Source: CALKAL01 sp051846895
Lineage (GTDB): Bacteria; Bacillota; Bacilli; Bacillales; Alkalibacillaceae
Reading direction: 5' to 3'
Length of the DNA: 56,132 bases
NCBI GenBank assembly: GCA_051846895.1
Contig: JBPYCQ010000016.1
Span: 1 to 56,132, forward strand
The number at the start of each line of letters is the position of its first letter. The first letter of the stretch is position 1. The notes beneath the pieces are model-generated. The model searched no databases. It had not been told where the DNA came from and saw nothing but the letters and a program-made list of their open reading frames with translations. Positions 36,801 through 45,079 of this stretch are shown one piece after another. The translations under genes were made by a program, and so were the position numbers.

Positions 36801-37399
36801 TGTTTATCCACTTGATTAACAACGATATAAAAAGGTACGTTTCTTTTCTGTAATTGACTTAAAAAGTTAAAGTTCACTTCTGATTGAACATGGTTATAAT
36901 CCATGACATAAATAAAACAATCAATGAGATGAACTTGATCTAATGTCCTTTTAAACTCTAAATCATCTGAGGAGTCTATACCAGGTGTATCCATTAAAGA
37001 TACAGAATCACTTAATAAAGGTATGTGATCATAAATCGTTAATGAATGAACCGTCTCACCATTTCTTGAAAGTTTTTTCACTTGTTCGATATTAATTCGA
37101 TTTTCAATGGCATAATCACCATTATTAAAATGGTACTTTACTTGCTCAGTGCCATTTTTGATTTCTACAATGTTAGCACTTGTCGGTATTGGACTTGAAG
37201 GTAATAAATCTTTATTAATCAGCTTATTAATCATTGAAGATTTTCCGGCAGAGAAGTGCCCCGTAAAACCTATAGTTAATAGCTTTTCATCCCATTTTTT
37301 ATATAACTGTAATAATTGTTCAACTTTTGATTCGTCTTTTTTAATAAGTTCATAAATGTAATCGAAGTTAATATGCTGTGTCATTTTTAAAGTCACCAT
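33845..37399 (-). CDS. dynA: Double dynamin-like GTPase DynA
   Basis: 1184 residues with two complete dynamin modules, like Bacillus DynA (YpbR, about 1190). First module: P-loop GHFSAGKSS (about 46-54) and DTPGIDSSD. Second module: P-loop GAFSAGKSS (about 607-615) and DTPGADS. Long helical segments lie between and after them. DynA fuses membranes and protects them against pore-formers and phage. The ATG lies 10 bases after the GGDEF-like gene, whose last codons (GAGGAG) are its ribosome-binding site. An alternative ATG is at 37384. Confidence 0.94.
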   Translation of the reverse strand: MVTLKMTQHINFDYIYELIKKDESKVEQLLQLYKKWDEKLLTIGFTGHFSAGKSSMINKLINKDLLPSSPIPTSANIVEIKNGTEQVKYHFNNGDYAIENRINIEQVKKLSRNGETVHSLTIYDHIPLLSDSVSLMDTPGIDSSDDLEFKRTLDQVHLIDCFIYVMDYNHVQSEVNFNFLSQLQKRNVPFYIVVNQVDKHNEREISFASYKQSLLNSCKAWNLKPKNIFYTTLIDREHTLNELQLLIQEINHLIERKDELVEHKIKNELSIIIDGYLDELFEINETDTTTLNKLDVELKHLNDELSEITKEKMMLENTILSNMTKTLSNAYLMDFDTREKAKDYLESLHPKFKVGTLFSRKKTEEEKQTRKQNFIKHINDRIKTEMVWHIRELLVNTLDYYSIRDEQLKHDIQTFELQINEQQINQVTNHQANVSGDYILLFSDQLQTHITQLIKNELTNIVKILTSKANTKLDEKTMELQAKLKSIKEGLGSSDKVNYTLQKKNEMNDDILSHVYSDASDNSLINNIYETNEQKRQQINIESIINEDEPGSNQDTEKIEIREKLNIDQITQLANQYLTEIKPYEYLNPFKEAIENRLNQMEKMQFTVALFGAFSAGKSSFANAWIGEDVLPVSPNPTTAAINRILPVNNQNKHEDVFVYFKSEDMMVSQLSQILSPYTDEKFSDLKAIYTFLNKRWSHLSTILDQTEASFLNAFQTGFNEMHDFLSSHKQVVLNDYRKYVTVEHISCFVDRIDIYYDCELTRYGVTLVDTPGADSIHSRHTNVAMHYVQHSDLIVYVNYYNHAFSRADREFLTQLGQVKNAFSLDKMFFILNASDLAKDEQELTLVTDYLNNQLTQYGITNPTIFPLSSKLLLENPHLKNVGERYSDFFARFEQFINEDAKAILVNGLTYEIERLNAFLKQTIKEAKEDEKEQKLLINKNKKQLDDLNSWYSNLDKRQYEQGIIQEIEELTHYMYQRMMIQLLDLMKESINPATIQSNGKKGKEELKIAIKHLWALLNEKLEKEFQTTDILLNKQLNRTLQKTINQINEFIQEQTEFSLIYFDEKSFPSAKKDIRLNQTIEEELSGYLSIFKNKKEFFEQNKVKELYEQLESSIASVIKVEIDKNKNIYLNHYKRLYNTELNHIINHYQSNINLFIDAKERLFTDPILVNELEQIVNLELDKL

Positions 37400-37408
37400 T
37401 TCTGTTTT

Positions 37409-38458
37409 CTACTCCTCTTCTTCCCTTTGACTGAAATAAATATGATCTTTTCTTTGTTTGGCTTGTAATAATGCTTGTTCAGCACGTTTAATAAGTATTT
37501 CTTTTTCCTCTATCGCTCTTTTAATCGTAATTCCGTAATTCAATTTCACCTGTTCGTGTTCTAACTCCAAAATTTGATTTAAGCTATCTTCAAAAAGGTT
37601 GTTCCATAAATGAATGTAATTCAATACATGGCGCTCTTTCGTTTCAAACAAGATGATAAAAAATTGATCAGTTCCATATCTAAAACTATAATAATTTTGT
37701 TCTTTTTGAAAGTACAATAGTGAATGACCAAAAGTTGAAAGAACGTGATCTCCAACTGCATAGCCATATTTAGCATTAATTTGTTTAAACTGTTCTAGGT
37801 CTCCCATGATTAGGGCAAATGGTTTATCCATTGAGGCAAACTTACTCAATGTATTATGGAATGAACGATGATTATATAACCCTGTAACCGGATCAATTAA
37901 TGTTTGATTGTTAAAAGGTTTCGGGATCATAATTTCTTCATCGTTTTTTCTTGTAATGACCGACATCATAATAAAAATTAAAATCAACATTATTAAATAA
38001 AAAGATATATAAATTATATTAGAAGAAAGATCATTTTCTAACAGAATCCCTAACCCTACATAACTTACTAAGACAAGGATTAGTAACACTACTTGACCAA
38101 GACCTTTATATGTTATAGATATGTTGATTAACATTAAGAAAATAAATAAGGTGAAGAGACTCGTCCATCCGCCTGTCATCACAATCAATGTATATATAAA
38201 TAATAAATCAAAAATAGCAAATAGTTTTAAAAAGTTTGTTCTTAAAGGCTTTCTTTTTTTAAAGATCAAGTAAATAGTTTGTGCGATCACTAAGTATATA
38301 ACTGATGCTAGTAATAAGAATAAAATGATTTCCTTATCTAAATTTATTTTAATTAATTTAGGGTTGAAATAAATGATAAAAACGGAAAATATGAATATAC
38401 CCCATCTTATAATAAAGAAATAATTATGATGTTTATAATCGACATTTAAATTGATCAT
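37409..38458 (-). CDS. Membrane protein with degenerate GGDEF domain
   Basis: 349 residues: about six membrane helices (20-170), then a GGDEF-type domain (DPVTGLYNHRSF, LIMGDLEQFKQINAKYGYAVGD). The signature is RYGTDQF where active diguanylate cyclases have RYGGDEF: the second Gly is Thr and the catalytic Glu is Gln. It is thus probably unable to make cyclic-di-GMP and may bind a nucleotide or act structurally, as with YdaK of Bacillus. Its stop is 10 bases before dynA, so the two are translationally coupled. Confidence 0.88.
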   Translation of the reverse strand: MINLNVDYKHHNYFFIIRWGIFIFSVFIIYFNPKLIKINLDKEIILFLLLASVIYLVIAQTIYLIFKKRKPLRTNFLKLFAIFDLLFIYTLIVMTGGWTSLFTLFIFLMLINISITYKGLGQVVLLILVLVSYVGLGILLENDLSSNIIYISFYLIMLILIFIMMSVITRKNDEEIMIPKPFNNQTLIDPVTGLYNHRSFHNTLSKFASMDKPFALIMGDLEQFKQINAKYGYAVGDHVLSTFGHSLLYFQKEQNYYSFRYGTDQFFIILFETKERHVLNYIHLWNNLFEDSLNQILELEHEQVKLNYGITIKRAIEEKEILIKRAEQALLQAKQRKDHIYFSQREEEE

Positions 38459-38495
38459 GGAAAATCTACCCTCAACGTTTTCATTTTTAAATAAT

Positions 38496-38530
38496 AAAAA
38501 GGCTGAATGATTTTTTTATCCAGCCTTTTT
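38496..38530 (-). terminator. Terminator of the ferredoxin gene
   Basis: AAAAAGGCTG and CAGCCTTTTT stem around a T-rich loop. Confidence 0.85.
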
Positions 38531-38540
38531 ATCTATATCA

Positions 38541-38777
38541 TTATTCTTGGAAAAACTTACGATTTAATTCAATATATTCGCGTTCTTCATCAGGAACTTC
38601 ATCTTCGTGATAAATCGCTTCGACTGGGCACACAGCCTCACATGCTCCACAATCGATACAAATGTCTGGATCTATATAGAACATGTCTTTGCCTTCTTCA
38701 ATACAATCTACAGGGCAAACCTCCACGCATTCAGCGGCTTTTTCATCTTTACATGGTGATGTAATAACGAATGCCAT
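38541..38777 (-). CDS. Ferredoxin (7Fe or 8Fe type)
   Basis: 78 residues with two cluster motifs: C-KDEKAAEC-VEVCP-VDCI and CIDCGACEAVCP. The first has a longer spacing, as in [3Fe-4S]/[4Fe-4S] ferredoxins of the FdxA kind, and the tail EREYIELNRKFFQE is typical. Small cytoplasmic electron carrier. GGAGTGG lies 6 bases before the ATG. It stands as a single unit with its terminator. Confidence 0.92.
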   Translation of the reverse strand: MAFVITSPCKDEKAAECVEVCPVDCIEEGKDMFYIDPDICIDCGACEAVCPVEAIYHEDEVPDEEREYIELNRKFFQE

Positions 38778-38932
38778 ATAACCACTCCTTTGTTTTCTTT
38801 TATGACTGATACATAATTTATTATGTATTCCATGTAAATATAAACACTCTATGTCTGATTATAAGCACTTTTTTCTGAATGTGCAAATATACTATATTAC
38901 TGAATTTAATAAAGTTGCTTGGAGGTTATTTT

Positions 38933-40123
38933 ATGAATATTCGGATACGTCCTGGAATGACATTTTATAGCTTATCGAATCTTTTTCAAACACCTTTACC
39001 TCTTTTACTACAAGCAAATAGGGATAAAAATCCTAATTCATTAATAATTGGAGAAGTCATTCGAATACCTGGCTATTATCAAGAACAGTATGTGATCAAC
39101 CCGGGAGATACTCTTTGGAATATTAGTCGACAATTAGGGATACCACTTGAACGTATATTACTTGTTAATGAGTCAGTCAACCCCAGTATGTTGCGGGTAG
39201 GTGATGTCATTCGTCTTCCTGTAAAAATTAATCAAAGAACATTACAACTTGATCAATTATATACATTTGAGCGAATGGAACAAGATTTGTTTACGCTAGC
39301 AAATCTTTACCCATATATAACTTTAAGAGCAATAGGCCAATCAGTAATGGGTAAGCCAATCTATGAAGTGATTATAGGAAAAGGCGATAAAAACATTCAT
39401 ATCAACGGATCATTTCATGCTAATGAATCCATTACAACTTCTGTTATTATGAAATTTTTAAATGATTATTTAATCGCATTAACTAACAATGAAACGATTC
39501 GCGGAGTGGATATGCAGCAATACTTTAATAATATTTCTCTTTCTTTAGTTCCGATGGTAAATCCAGATGGGGTTAATTTATTAAATAGTGGATTACCTGA
39601 AGAACCTCAATATAGAGATTTAGTTTTGCAAATTAATAATGGTAGCTCGAATTTTAAAAATTGGAAAGCAAATATTCGGGGGGTAGACTTAAATAATCAA
39701 TATCCTGCAAATTGGGAAATTGAAAAGCAAAGAAAACCAAAAGAACCTGCTCCACGTGATTTTCCAGGGTATGCACCATTAACAGAACCAGAAGCAATAG
39801 CCCTATACAATTTAGTGAACAATCAACATTTTGACCGTGTGCTTGCCCTACACACACAAGGAGAAGTCATTTATTGGGGATATCAAGGAAAAGAACCTAG
39901 TCGGGCTGAAGCAATTGTAAAAGAGTATAGTCGTGTTAGTGGTTATACTCCAATTCGTTATGTTGATAGTCATGCAGGTTTTAAGGATTGGTTTATACAG
40001 GAGTATCAAAGACCTGGTTATACTGTTGAGTTAGGTAGAGGTGTAAATCCGTTACCGTTCTCACAGTTTAATGACATTTACGAAGAAACATTAGGGATAT
40101 TTTTGGCTAATTTGAATGTTTAA
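38933..40123 (+). CDS. LysM-containing M14 peptidase, gamma-D-glutamyl-L-diamino acid endopeptidase
   Basis: Cuts peptidoglycan stem peptides in spore or vegetative wall. Two LysM repeats (about 2-47 and 50-95) precede a zinc carboxypeptidase domain with HANES (zinc His and Glu), a third ligand in LHTQGE and catalytic Glu in VELGRG. No signal peptide is seen, as with the sporulation endopeptidase I family. ATG 38933 is chosen for its GGAGG site; the frame opens earlier. 396 residues, usual length. Confidence 0.92.
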   Translation: MNIRIRPGMTFYSLSNLFQTPLPLLLQANRDKNPNSLIIGEVIRIPGYYQEQYVINPGDTLWNISRQLGIPLERILLVNESVNPSMLRVGDVIRLPVKINQRTLQLDQLYTFERMEQDLFTLANLYPYITLRAIGQSVMGKPIYEVIIGKGDKNIHINGSFHANESITTSVIMKFLNDYLIALTNNETIRGVDMQQYFNNISLSLVPMVNPDGVNLLNSGLPEEPQYRDLVLQINNGSSNFKNWKANIRGVDLNNQYPANWEIEKQRKPKEPAPRDFPGYAPLTEPEAIALYNLVNNQHFDRVLALHTQGEVIYWGYQGKEPSRAEAIVKEYSRVSGYTPIRYVDSHAGFKDWFIQEYQRPGYTVELGRGVNPLPFSQFNDIYEETLGIFLANLNV

Positions 40124-40125
40124 AT

Positions 40126-40156
40126 ATAGATGCTGCTTAATGTGCAGCATCTATTA
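40126..40156. terminator. Bidirectional terminator
   Basis: ATAGATGCTGC and GCAGCATCTAT stem between convergent genes. Confidence 0.85.
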
Positions 40157-40756
40157 TTATGTTAGAGAATGATACCATTGACTGGCAGCTTCTACTTCTT
40201 CTCTTGTTAATTGATGCCCATAATTACTCCAAAACAACTCAACCTCTGCTCCTGCTTCACTTAATAATGCTTTTAAATCTTCAGCTTCTTCAGATGGACA
40301 GATTGGATCGTTCGTACCAGCACCAATGAAGACATTTACATTTCTTTGTGGCGGTAGTTCGATTCCTCTCCTAGGCACCATTGGATGAAATAATATAGCT
40401 CCTTTTAAACTTTGTTCGTAATGAAAGAGCAAGCTTCCGGCAATATTAGCTCCATTAGAATATCCTACAGCAAAAACTTTATCTCGATCAAAACCGTATT
40501 CTACACTTTTTTCATTTAAAAAGTCATTGAGCTCGTTCGTGCGGAGTGCTAGGTCCTCTTCATCAAATACACCCTCACTTATTCGCCTAAAAAACCTAGC
40601 CATCCCATTTTCGTTCACATTGCCTCGTACACTTATAACATTTGCCTCATCATCTATCATTTCGGCAATTGGTAATAAATCTTGCTCGGTCCCACCTGTT
40701 CCGTGTAATAGTAATAATGTATGTTCATTGCTACCTTTTTTAAATATATATTTCAT
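40157..40756 (-). CDS. mhqD: MhqD/YodD-like carboxylesterase
   Basis: 199-residue alpha/beta hydrolase of the phospholipase/carboxylesterase family. LLLHGTGGTEQDL oxyanion loop, nucleophile in GYSNGANIA (about residue 115), Asp in GTNDPICP and His in NYGHQLT. In Bacillus, mhqD belongs to the quinone-stress regulon with MhqA/E/O dioxygenases, one of which occurs at 16.1 kb here. A small DUF6501-like gene lies 9 bases upstream, so the two may be cotranscribed. Confidence 0.88.
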   Translation of the reverse strand: MKYIFKKGSNEHTLLLLHGTGGTEQDLLPIAEMIDDEANVISVRGNVNENGMARFFRRISEGVFDEEDLALRTNELNDFLNEKSVEYGFDRDKVFAVGYSNGANIAGSLLFHYEQSLKGAILFHPMVPRRGIELPPQRNVNVFIGAGTNDPICPSEEAEDLKALLSEAGAEVELFWSNYGHQLTREEVEAASQWYHSLT

Positions 40757-40764
40757 AGTAACAC

Positions 40765-40968
40765 CTACAGTTCTTCAAAATAATTTTTTAAAAAGCCACC
40801 CATTTTACCTGTGTCATCGATAATAAAATAAAATTCCTCAGTTTCGTTTTTAACATCGTATGTTTTTCCAACAGTTAAAACGTTTTCTACAGTGAACTTT
40901 TTAGCATTTGTGTTGACGCATTTGATTTGTTTTAATGTTTTATTCTCGTTCCATGTTTTGTGAATCAT
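40765..40968 (-). CDS. DUF6501-like small protein
   Basis: 67 residues beginning MIHKTWNENKTLKQIKC and ending GGFLKNYFEEL, with the KTYDVKNETEEFYFIIDD core I associate with DUF6501 of Bacillaceae. A short all-beta protein without known function. ATG 40968 has GGAGGGTG 5 bases upstream; the in-frame ATG at 40992 is less likely. Lies directly before the MhqD-like gene. Confidence 0.7.
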   Translation of the reverse strand: MIHKTWNENKTLKQIKCVNTNAKKFTVENVLTVGKTYDVKNETEEFYFIIDDTGKMGGFLKNYFEEL

Positions 40969-41004
40969 GTTCACCCTCCTCAACTTAATCAAACGTTTGA
41001 TTAA

Positions 41005-41952
41005 TTAATCGAATAATACTTTGTATTTACCGTACCCTTCTTCTTCTAATCGCTCTTTCGGAATGAACTTTAATGCTGCTGAATTAATACAATATCTTAA
41101 TCCCCCTTGATCAGTTGGCCCATCTTCAAATACATGTCCGAGGTGGGAATCAGCATAGCTACTTCTTACTTCTATTCTTCTCATACCGTGTGAGGTGTCC
41201 AGTTTTTCTTCTAATTGTGCTATTGGTTTTGTAAAGCTTGGCCAACCACAACCTGCATCATATTTATCTTTAGATGAAAATAACGGTTCTCCACTTACAA
41301 TATCAACATAAATTCCATCCCCTTCATGATCCCAATACTCGTTTTGGAATGGTGGTTCAGTTGCATCTTCTTGTGTGACTTTATATTGCATGTCCGATAA
41401 CTGTTCCTTTAATTTATGTCTATCTTCTTCACTTCCCCAATGTTGTTCAATAAATCCTTTTCTACCAGACCCTTTTTTATACAGATTATAATGAAAGGCA
41501 TTCTTTTTGTAATAATCTTGATGACTCTCTTCAGCTAAGTAAAAAGGTTTTGCTTCTTTTATTTCAACGACAATCGGTTTATTAAACTTTCCACTTGTTT
41601 CGAGTGCTTGTTTAGATTTTTCAGCCTTCATCTTTTGTTCTTCATTATGATAAAAAATAACTGGTTTATAAGATTCACCTCGGTCATTGAATTGTCCATT
41701 GGCATCTGTTGGATCAATTTGTTGCCAATATACGTCCAATAACTTCTCATATGGAAAAATTCTAGGATCAAACGTAATTTGGACAGCTTCAACATGCCCT
41801 GTTTGATTAGAACAAACTTCTTCATATGTTGGATTTTCCTTATGACCACCGGTATACCCTGATACGACTTCATAGATGCCTGGACGCCGATCAAAAGGTT
41901 CTACCATACACCAAAAACAACCTCCAGCAAAAGTTGCTTTCTCTTTATTCAT
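41005..41952 (-). CDS. msrA/B: Fused methionine sulfoxide reductase MsrA-MsrB
   Basis: Bifunctional 315-residue protein repairing both S- and R-methionine sulfoxides. MsrA domain 1-175 has GGCFWC. MsrB domain from about 185 has CGWPSFTKPI and the catalytic cysteine in RYCINSAALKF. The zinc-binding CxxC pairs of many MsrB proteins are absent, as in other Bacillus forms. It is a second MsrA in this window; the two MsrA domains are clearly related but not identical. GAGGTGA precedes the ATG. Confidence 0.95.
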   Translation of the reverse strand: MNKEKATFAGGCFWCMVEPFDRRPGIYEVVSGYTGGHKENPTYEEVCSNQTGHVEAVQITFDPRIFPYEKLLDVYWQQIDPTDANGQFNDRGESYKPVIFYHNEEQKMKAEKSKQALETSGKFNKPIVVEIKEAKPFYLAEESHQDYYKKNAFHYNLYKKGSGRKGFIEQHWGSEEDRHKLKEQLSDMQYKVTQEDATEPPFQNEYWDHEGDGIYVDIVSGEPLFSSKDKYDAGCGWPSFTKPIAQLEEKLDTSHGMRRIEVRSSYADSHLGHVFEDGPTDQGGLRYCINSAALKFIPKERLEEEGYGKYKVLFD

Positions 41953-41975
41953 ATATAAATCACCTCACATTAATT

Positions 41976-42473
41976 TTAAATATATAGTTTTGGCTTTGGC
42001 AATTCATTTGTCTTCTTAACATTCATCTTTTTGCCTTTACTTCTATTATTAACAGTTTGTATTGATGTTGTATTAGAGTTCTCATCTTTCCCTTCATCGC
42101 TAACTGATACATTTTCATCTTGTTTTGAACCTTCTTCATTTTGTTCACTTTGATTTTCTTCATCATTCTCCATCATTATTTTCATCATATCAAAAAACAT
42201 CGGTAAGTTTTTAACTAACGGACCGTATTCTTTAATATAAGGTGTTGCTTGCTGAATAATACCTAAACCTTTTTGAACCTTTGCTAACGTATCAACAAGA
42301 GATGTAGAGCTAGTTGGCTCATAAGGAACTGGACTCTGAAAAAAAGGATTTGGTTGATAATAGCTTTGATAATTATTCTTTTTGAACAAATTTTTTATAA
42401 AGCTTATTCCTTTCTGTGGTTGTTGATAAGTGGGCTGCTGCCACTGATACGGTGAATACCCAAACGGACCCAT
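41976..42473 (-). CDS. YqfQ-like (VrrA-type) protein
   Basis: 165 residues. A Pro/Gln/Tyr-rich N-terminus (MGPFGYSPYQWQQPTYQQPQ) is followed by a helical core IIQQATPYIKEYGPLVKNLP that matches the YqfQ family, then an acidic, low-complexity and finally basic tail. YqfQ proteins are associated with spores. GGAGGGAT lies just upstream of the ATG. Confidence 0.7.
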   Translation of the reverse strand: MGPFGYSPYQWQQPTYQQPQKGISFIKNLFKKNNYQSYYQPNPFFQSPVPYEPTSSTSLVDTLAKVQKGLGIIQQATPYIKEYGPLVKNLPMFFDMMKIMMENDEENQSEQNEEGSKQDENVSVSDEGKDENSNTTSIQTVNNRSKGKKMNVKKTNELPKPKLYI

Positions 42474-42527
42474 TTCTATCCCTCCTAATAATCTTACTAT
42501 ACTGTACGGAATAGACGAGTATCTCGT

Positions 42528-43193
42528 TTAGGCCATTGTCCATTTTATTGGTTTTATTTCATGATGTCTTAAATAATCATTTGTTTTCGAGAATGGACGA
42601 CTATTAAAAAAGCCACGTTGCGCTGATAATGGGCTCGGATGCGGACTATATATAATGTAATGTTTAGTTATATCTATGACTTTTCCTTTGTTTAAAGCTT
42701 GTTTCCCCCAAAGAATAAATACAATGTTTTGCTTTTTCTCATTAATAATAGAAATGATTTTATCTGTGAATGTTTCCCATCCAATATTTCGATGCGAGTG
42801 AGCTTTCCCTTTTTCAACTGTTAGAACTGTATTAAGTAGTAAGACACCCTCTTGCGCCCAATGAGTTAAGTCTCCATCCCTAGGTTTGGGACAGTTCAAA
42901 TCATTAACTAACTCTTTATATATATTGTTAAGTGAGGGTGGTATTGTAGCCCCTTTATTAACAGAGAAACTAAGCCCATTTGCTTGATTTTCCCCGTGAT
43001 AAGGATCTTGCCCTATAATTACTACTTTCGTATTACAGAAAGACGTTTCGTTTAAAGCACGAAACACCTCTTTTCTAGCAGGAAAAATTGTTTTATTCTT
43101 ATATTCTTCTTCAATTATGTTAATTAAATTACTGAAATAATCTTTGGTGAATTCGCTCTGTAATAACCATTTCCAATCCGTTCTTATTTCCAA
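42528..43193 (-). CDS. ung: Uracil-DNA glycosylase
   Basis: Family 1 UDG that removes uracil from DNA. GQDPYHG (catalytic Asp), LLLNTVLTVEKGKAHSH, and HPSPLSA with the catalytic His are all present. GAGGTG sits 6 bases before a TTG codon at 43193, giving 222 residues, the normal family length. The upstream ATG at 43247 would add an 18-residue extension without a site. Probably a TTG start. Confidence 0.95.
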   Translation of the reverse strand: MEIRTDWKWLLQSEFTKDYFSNLINIIEEEYKNKTIFPARKEVFRALNETSFCNTKVVIIGQDPYHGENQANGLSFSVNKGATIPPSLNNIYKELVNDLNCPKPRDGDLTHWAQEGVLLLNTVLTVEKGKAHSHRNIGWETFTDKIISIINEKKQNIVFILWGKQALNKGKVIDITKHYIIYSPHPSPLSAQRGFFNSRPFSKTNDYLRHHEIKPIKWTMA

Positions 43194-43413
43194 AAATATC
43201 ACCTCTTTATTTCCTGGGAAAGCGCAGTAAAACTTAATGTTCGACATTTATTAGGTATTGTTCCGTTTGATTTTTGTCATTTAACATCACAAATGTGTGA
43301 ATATTGCAAAATAAAAGACGAAGACGAATGCCTTTAGAACTCATCGTTTGCCCATACACATTTGAACTAAATACATATGTTATGTAGTGAAAACAATAAA
43401 GGAGGAATGAATT

Positions 43414-43503
43414 ATGGGTCACGAGCAAGGCTATGTTGGCGGCTTTACTTTAATTGTAGTGTTGTTTATTTTACTAATTGTAGTAGGTAGTGCTTACGTT
43501 TAA
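43414..43503 (+). CDS. yjcZ: YjcZ-family small membrane peptide, 29 residues
   Basis: The short frame MGHEQGYVGGFTLIVVLFI to GSAYV has an excellent AGGAGG site 6 bases upstream. It follows the pattern of the YjcZ/SscA sporulation peptides: Gly-rich head, FALIVVLFILLIIVG-type helix. A terminator follows directly. Possible sigma-E/K-type promoter elements lie upstream, but I could not fix them. Confidence 0.85.
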   Translation: MGHEQGYVGGFTLIVVLFILLIVVGSAYV

Positions 43504-43520
43504 TATAGCATATATAATAT

Positions 43521-43555
43521 AAGCCAGGTGGATTTACCGCCTGGCTATTTTTTAT
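43521..43555 (+). terminator. Terminator of the YjcZ-type gene
   Basis: AGCCAGG and CCTGGCT arms followed by ATTTTTTATTT. Confidence 0.85.
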
Positions 43556-43770
43556 TTAGTAATAACGTATTCATCCCATAACTCATCAAATGTTTTAGTT
43601 GCTTCTGGAAACGGCGAATGATACTCAAGATAACGGCTTAGTTCATCATAATCATCAGAGTATTTCGGAAAGTTATGATCTTTAAACATCCAGTCAGCTA
43701 ATTTTCTCTTCTCATCATCTTTTTTCTGTACACCACGATACATCATCGAATATTGGTAAAATGTTTTCAA
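43552..43770 (-). CDS. yozE: YozE family SAM-like protein
   Basis: 72-residue UPF0346 protein: MKTFYQYSMMYRG then LADWMFKDHNFPKYSDDYDELSRYLE, the invariant YozE signature. The fold is a small helical bundle of SAM-like type with unknown role. Starts 14 bases after tatC and probably is the last gene of the tat operon. Confidence 0.92.
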   Translation of the reverse strand: MKTFYQYSMMYRGVQKKDDEKRKLADWMFKDHNFPKYSDDYDELSRYLEYHSPFPEATKTFDELWDEYVITK

Positions 43771-43784
43771 AAACTCACCTTCTT

Positions 43785-44531
43785 TTATGATGACTTATTC
43801 AATTGTTGTATTTTCTTTTTACGTCTTTTATAAACAATTGACGATGCAAAAATAGATATTTCATACAATGCGATTAATGGACCTGCTACAAATAGTTGCA
43901 AAATAAAGTCTGGTGGGGATAACATCGTCCCTAAAATAACTAAAATTAAATAAGCAAACTTTCTAACCTTTTTCAAATAAGCTGGTTCGATAATTCCAAG
44001 ACTAGTTAGGAACATGGCCATAAGTGGGACTTCAAAGAAAAAGGCAAAGGGCAATGTTACTTGCATGACAAATCTAAAGTAATTTGCTGCTGTAAACATT
44101 TCATTAACTAGACCTTCTCCTAGATTAAGTAAGAAGTCTAAAATTAAATCTTTTATAAAAAAGTACCCGAAACCAAGACCTAATAAAAATAAGATAAATA
44201 TTGCTGGTATGTATAATAAACTAATTTTCTTTTCTTTAGATGTTAGTCCAGGTTTTACAAATAACCATAACTGTAAGGCAAAAAACGGGATGGTGACTAA
44301 AAGTCCTGTAATTGTAGCAATAATAATATAAATCCAAATAATTTCAAAAGGGCTAATTACAGTCAATTTGAACGGAACATCTTTTTCCATGAAAAAATAT
44401 ATTTCTTCTACAAAGTAAAAACCAACACCAAAAGAAATAACAAAAATTAGAGCTGTCCAAAATAAACGTTTTCTTAACTCACCAAAATGTTCTGTCCAGT
44501 GCATCTCGTTGCCTTGATTTGAATCTGACAT
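43785..44531 (-). CDS. tatC: Sec-independent translocase TatC
   Basis: Twin-arginine receptor subunit of 248 residues with six membrane helices. HFGELRKRLFW near 15-25 and FEVPLMAMFLTSLGI near 165-179 are the classical TatC signatures, and the first loop carries the conserved VISPFEI. It follows two tatA genes, so the operon encodes a minimal TatA-TatC system of Bacillus kind; no TatB is seen. Confidence 0.95.
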   Translation of the reverse strand: MSDSNQGNEMHWTEHFGELRKRLFWTALIFVISFGVGFYFVEEIYFFMEKDVPFKLTVISPFEIIWIYIIIATITGLLVTIPFFALQLWLFVKPGLTSKEKKISLLYIPAIFILFLLGLGFGYFFIKDLILDFLLNLGEGLVNEMFTAANYFRFVMQVTLPFAFFFEVPLMAMFLTSLGIIEPAYLKKVRKFAYLILVILGTMLSPPDFILQLFVAGPLIALYEISIFASSIVYKRRKKKIQQLNKSS

Positions 44532-44592
44532 ACGAATCCTTCCTTTTCATAAAAGAAGATGTAAGGGATTCCCTTACACCTATCTTCAGCTG

Positions 44593-44781
44593 TTACTCAT
44601 TATCCTTTTTGCTCTCATCTTTTGAATCATCTGACATTAGATCATTAGTTGCCTTCTTAAATTCCTTTAAAGATGATCCAAACGCTTTACCTATTTCAGG
44701 TAATTTCGATGGTCCAAATATAAGTAAAAGTACGATTAATATTAATATTAATCCTGGTAATCCGATTTGACCTATACCCAT
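44593..44781 (-). CDS. tatA: Twin-arginine translocase subunit TatA (proximal copy)
   Basis: 62 residues: one membrane helix (about 8-22), FGPSKLPEIGKAFGSSLKEFK hinge and amphipathic helix, then an acidic tail. It polymerises to form the translocation pathway with TatC. GGAGTG lies 6 bases upstream. Similar in sequence to the second, shorter tatA just before it. Confidence 0.95.
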   Translation of the reverse strand: MGIGQIGLPGLILILIVLLLIFGPSKLPEIGKAFGSSLKEFKKATNDLMSDDSKDESKKDNE

Positions 44782-44815
44782 CTATTACACTCCTATACTA
44801 AAGTATAAAAAACAT

Positions 44816-44974
44816 TTATTTCGATTGTTCATCTTCTGTTAAATCTTTTGTCGACTTTTTAAACTCTTTTAATGACTTTCCTAAAGCTTGACCCAATTCA
44901 GGCAATTTTGCAGGTCCAAAAAGGATTAAAAGTATAATAACAATCAAAATTAATCCTGGAACTCCAACACTCAT
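44816..44974 (-). CDS. tatA: Second TatA, 52 residues
   Basis: Starting ATG at 44974 with AGGTG upstream, it encodes MSVGVPGLILIVIILLILF, then GPAKLPELGQALGKSLKEFK and ends EDEQSK. It has the full TatA pattern (helix, FGP hinge, amphipathic helix). It is 34 bases before the other tatA and clearly a tandem duplicate. Both may load into one translocon or serve different substrates, as with TatAc/TatAy in Bacillus. The frame is short enough to be missed by length-limited gene calling. Confidence 0.9.
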   Translation of the reverse strand: MSVGVPGLILIVIILLILFGPAKLPELGQALGKSLKEFKKSTKDLTEDEQSK

Positions 44975-45079
44975 ATTAACACCTGCCAATCTGTAAAGTT
45001 AATCATTTATATTGTCGCTGATTTAAGCCATATTTGCAATTAAAAAATAGGCTGTTAATAAAAAGTTCACTATTTTATG

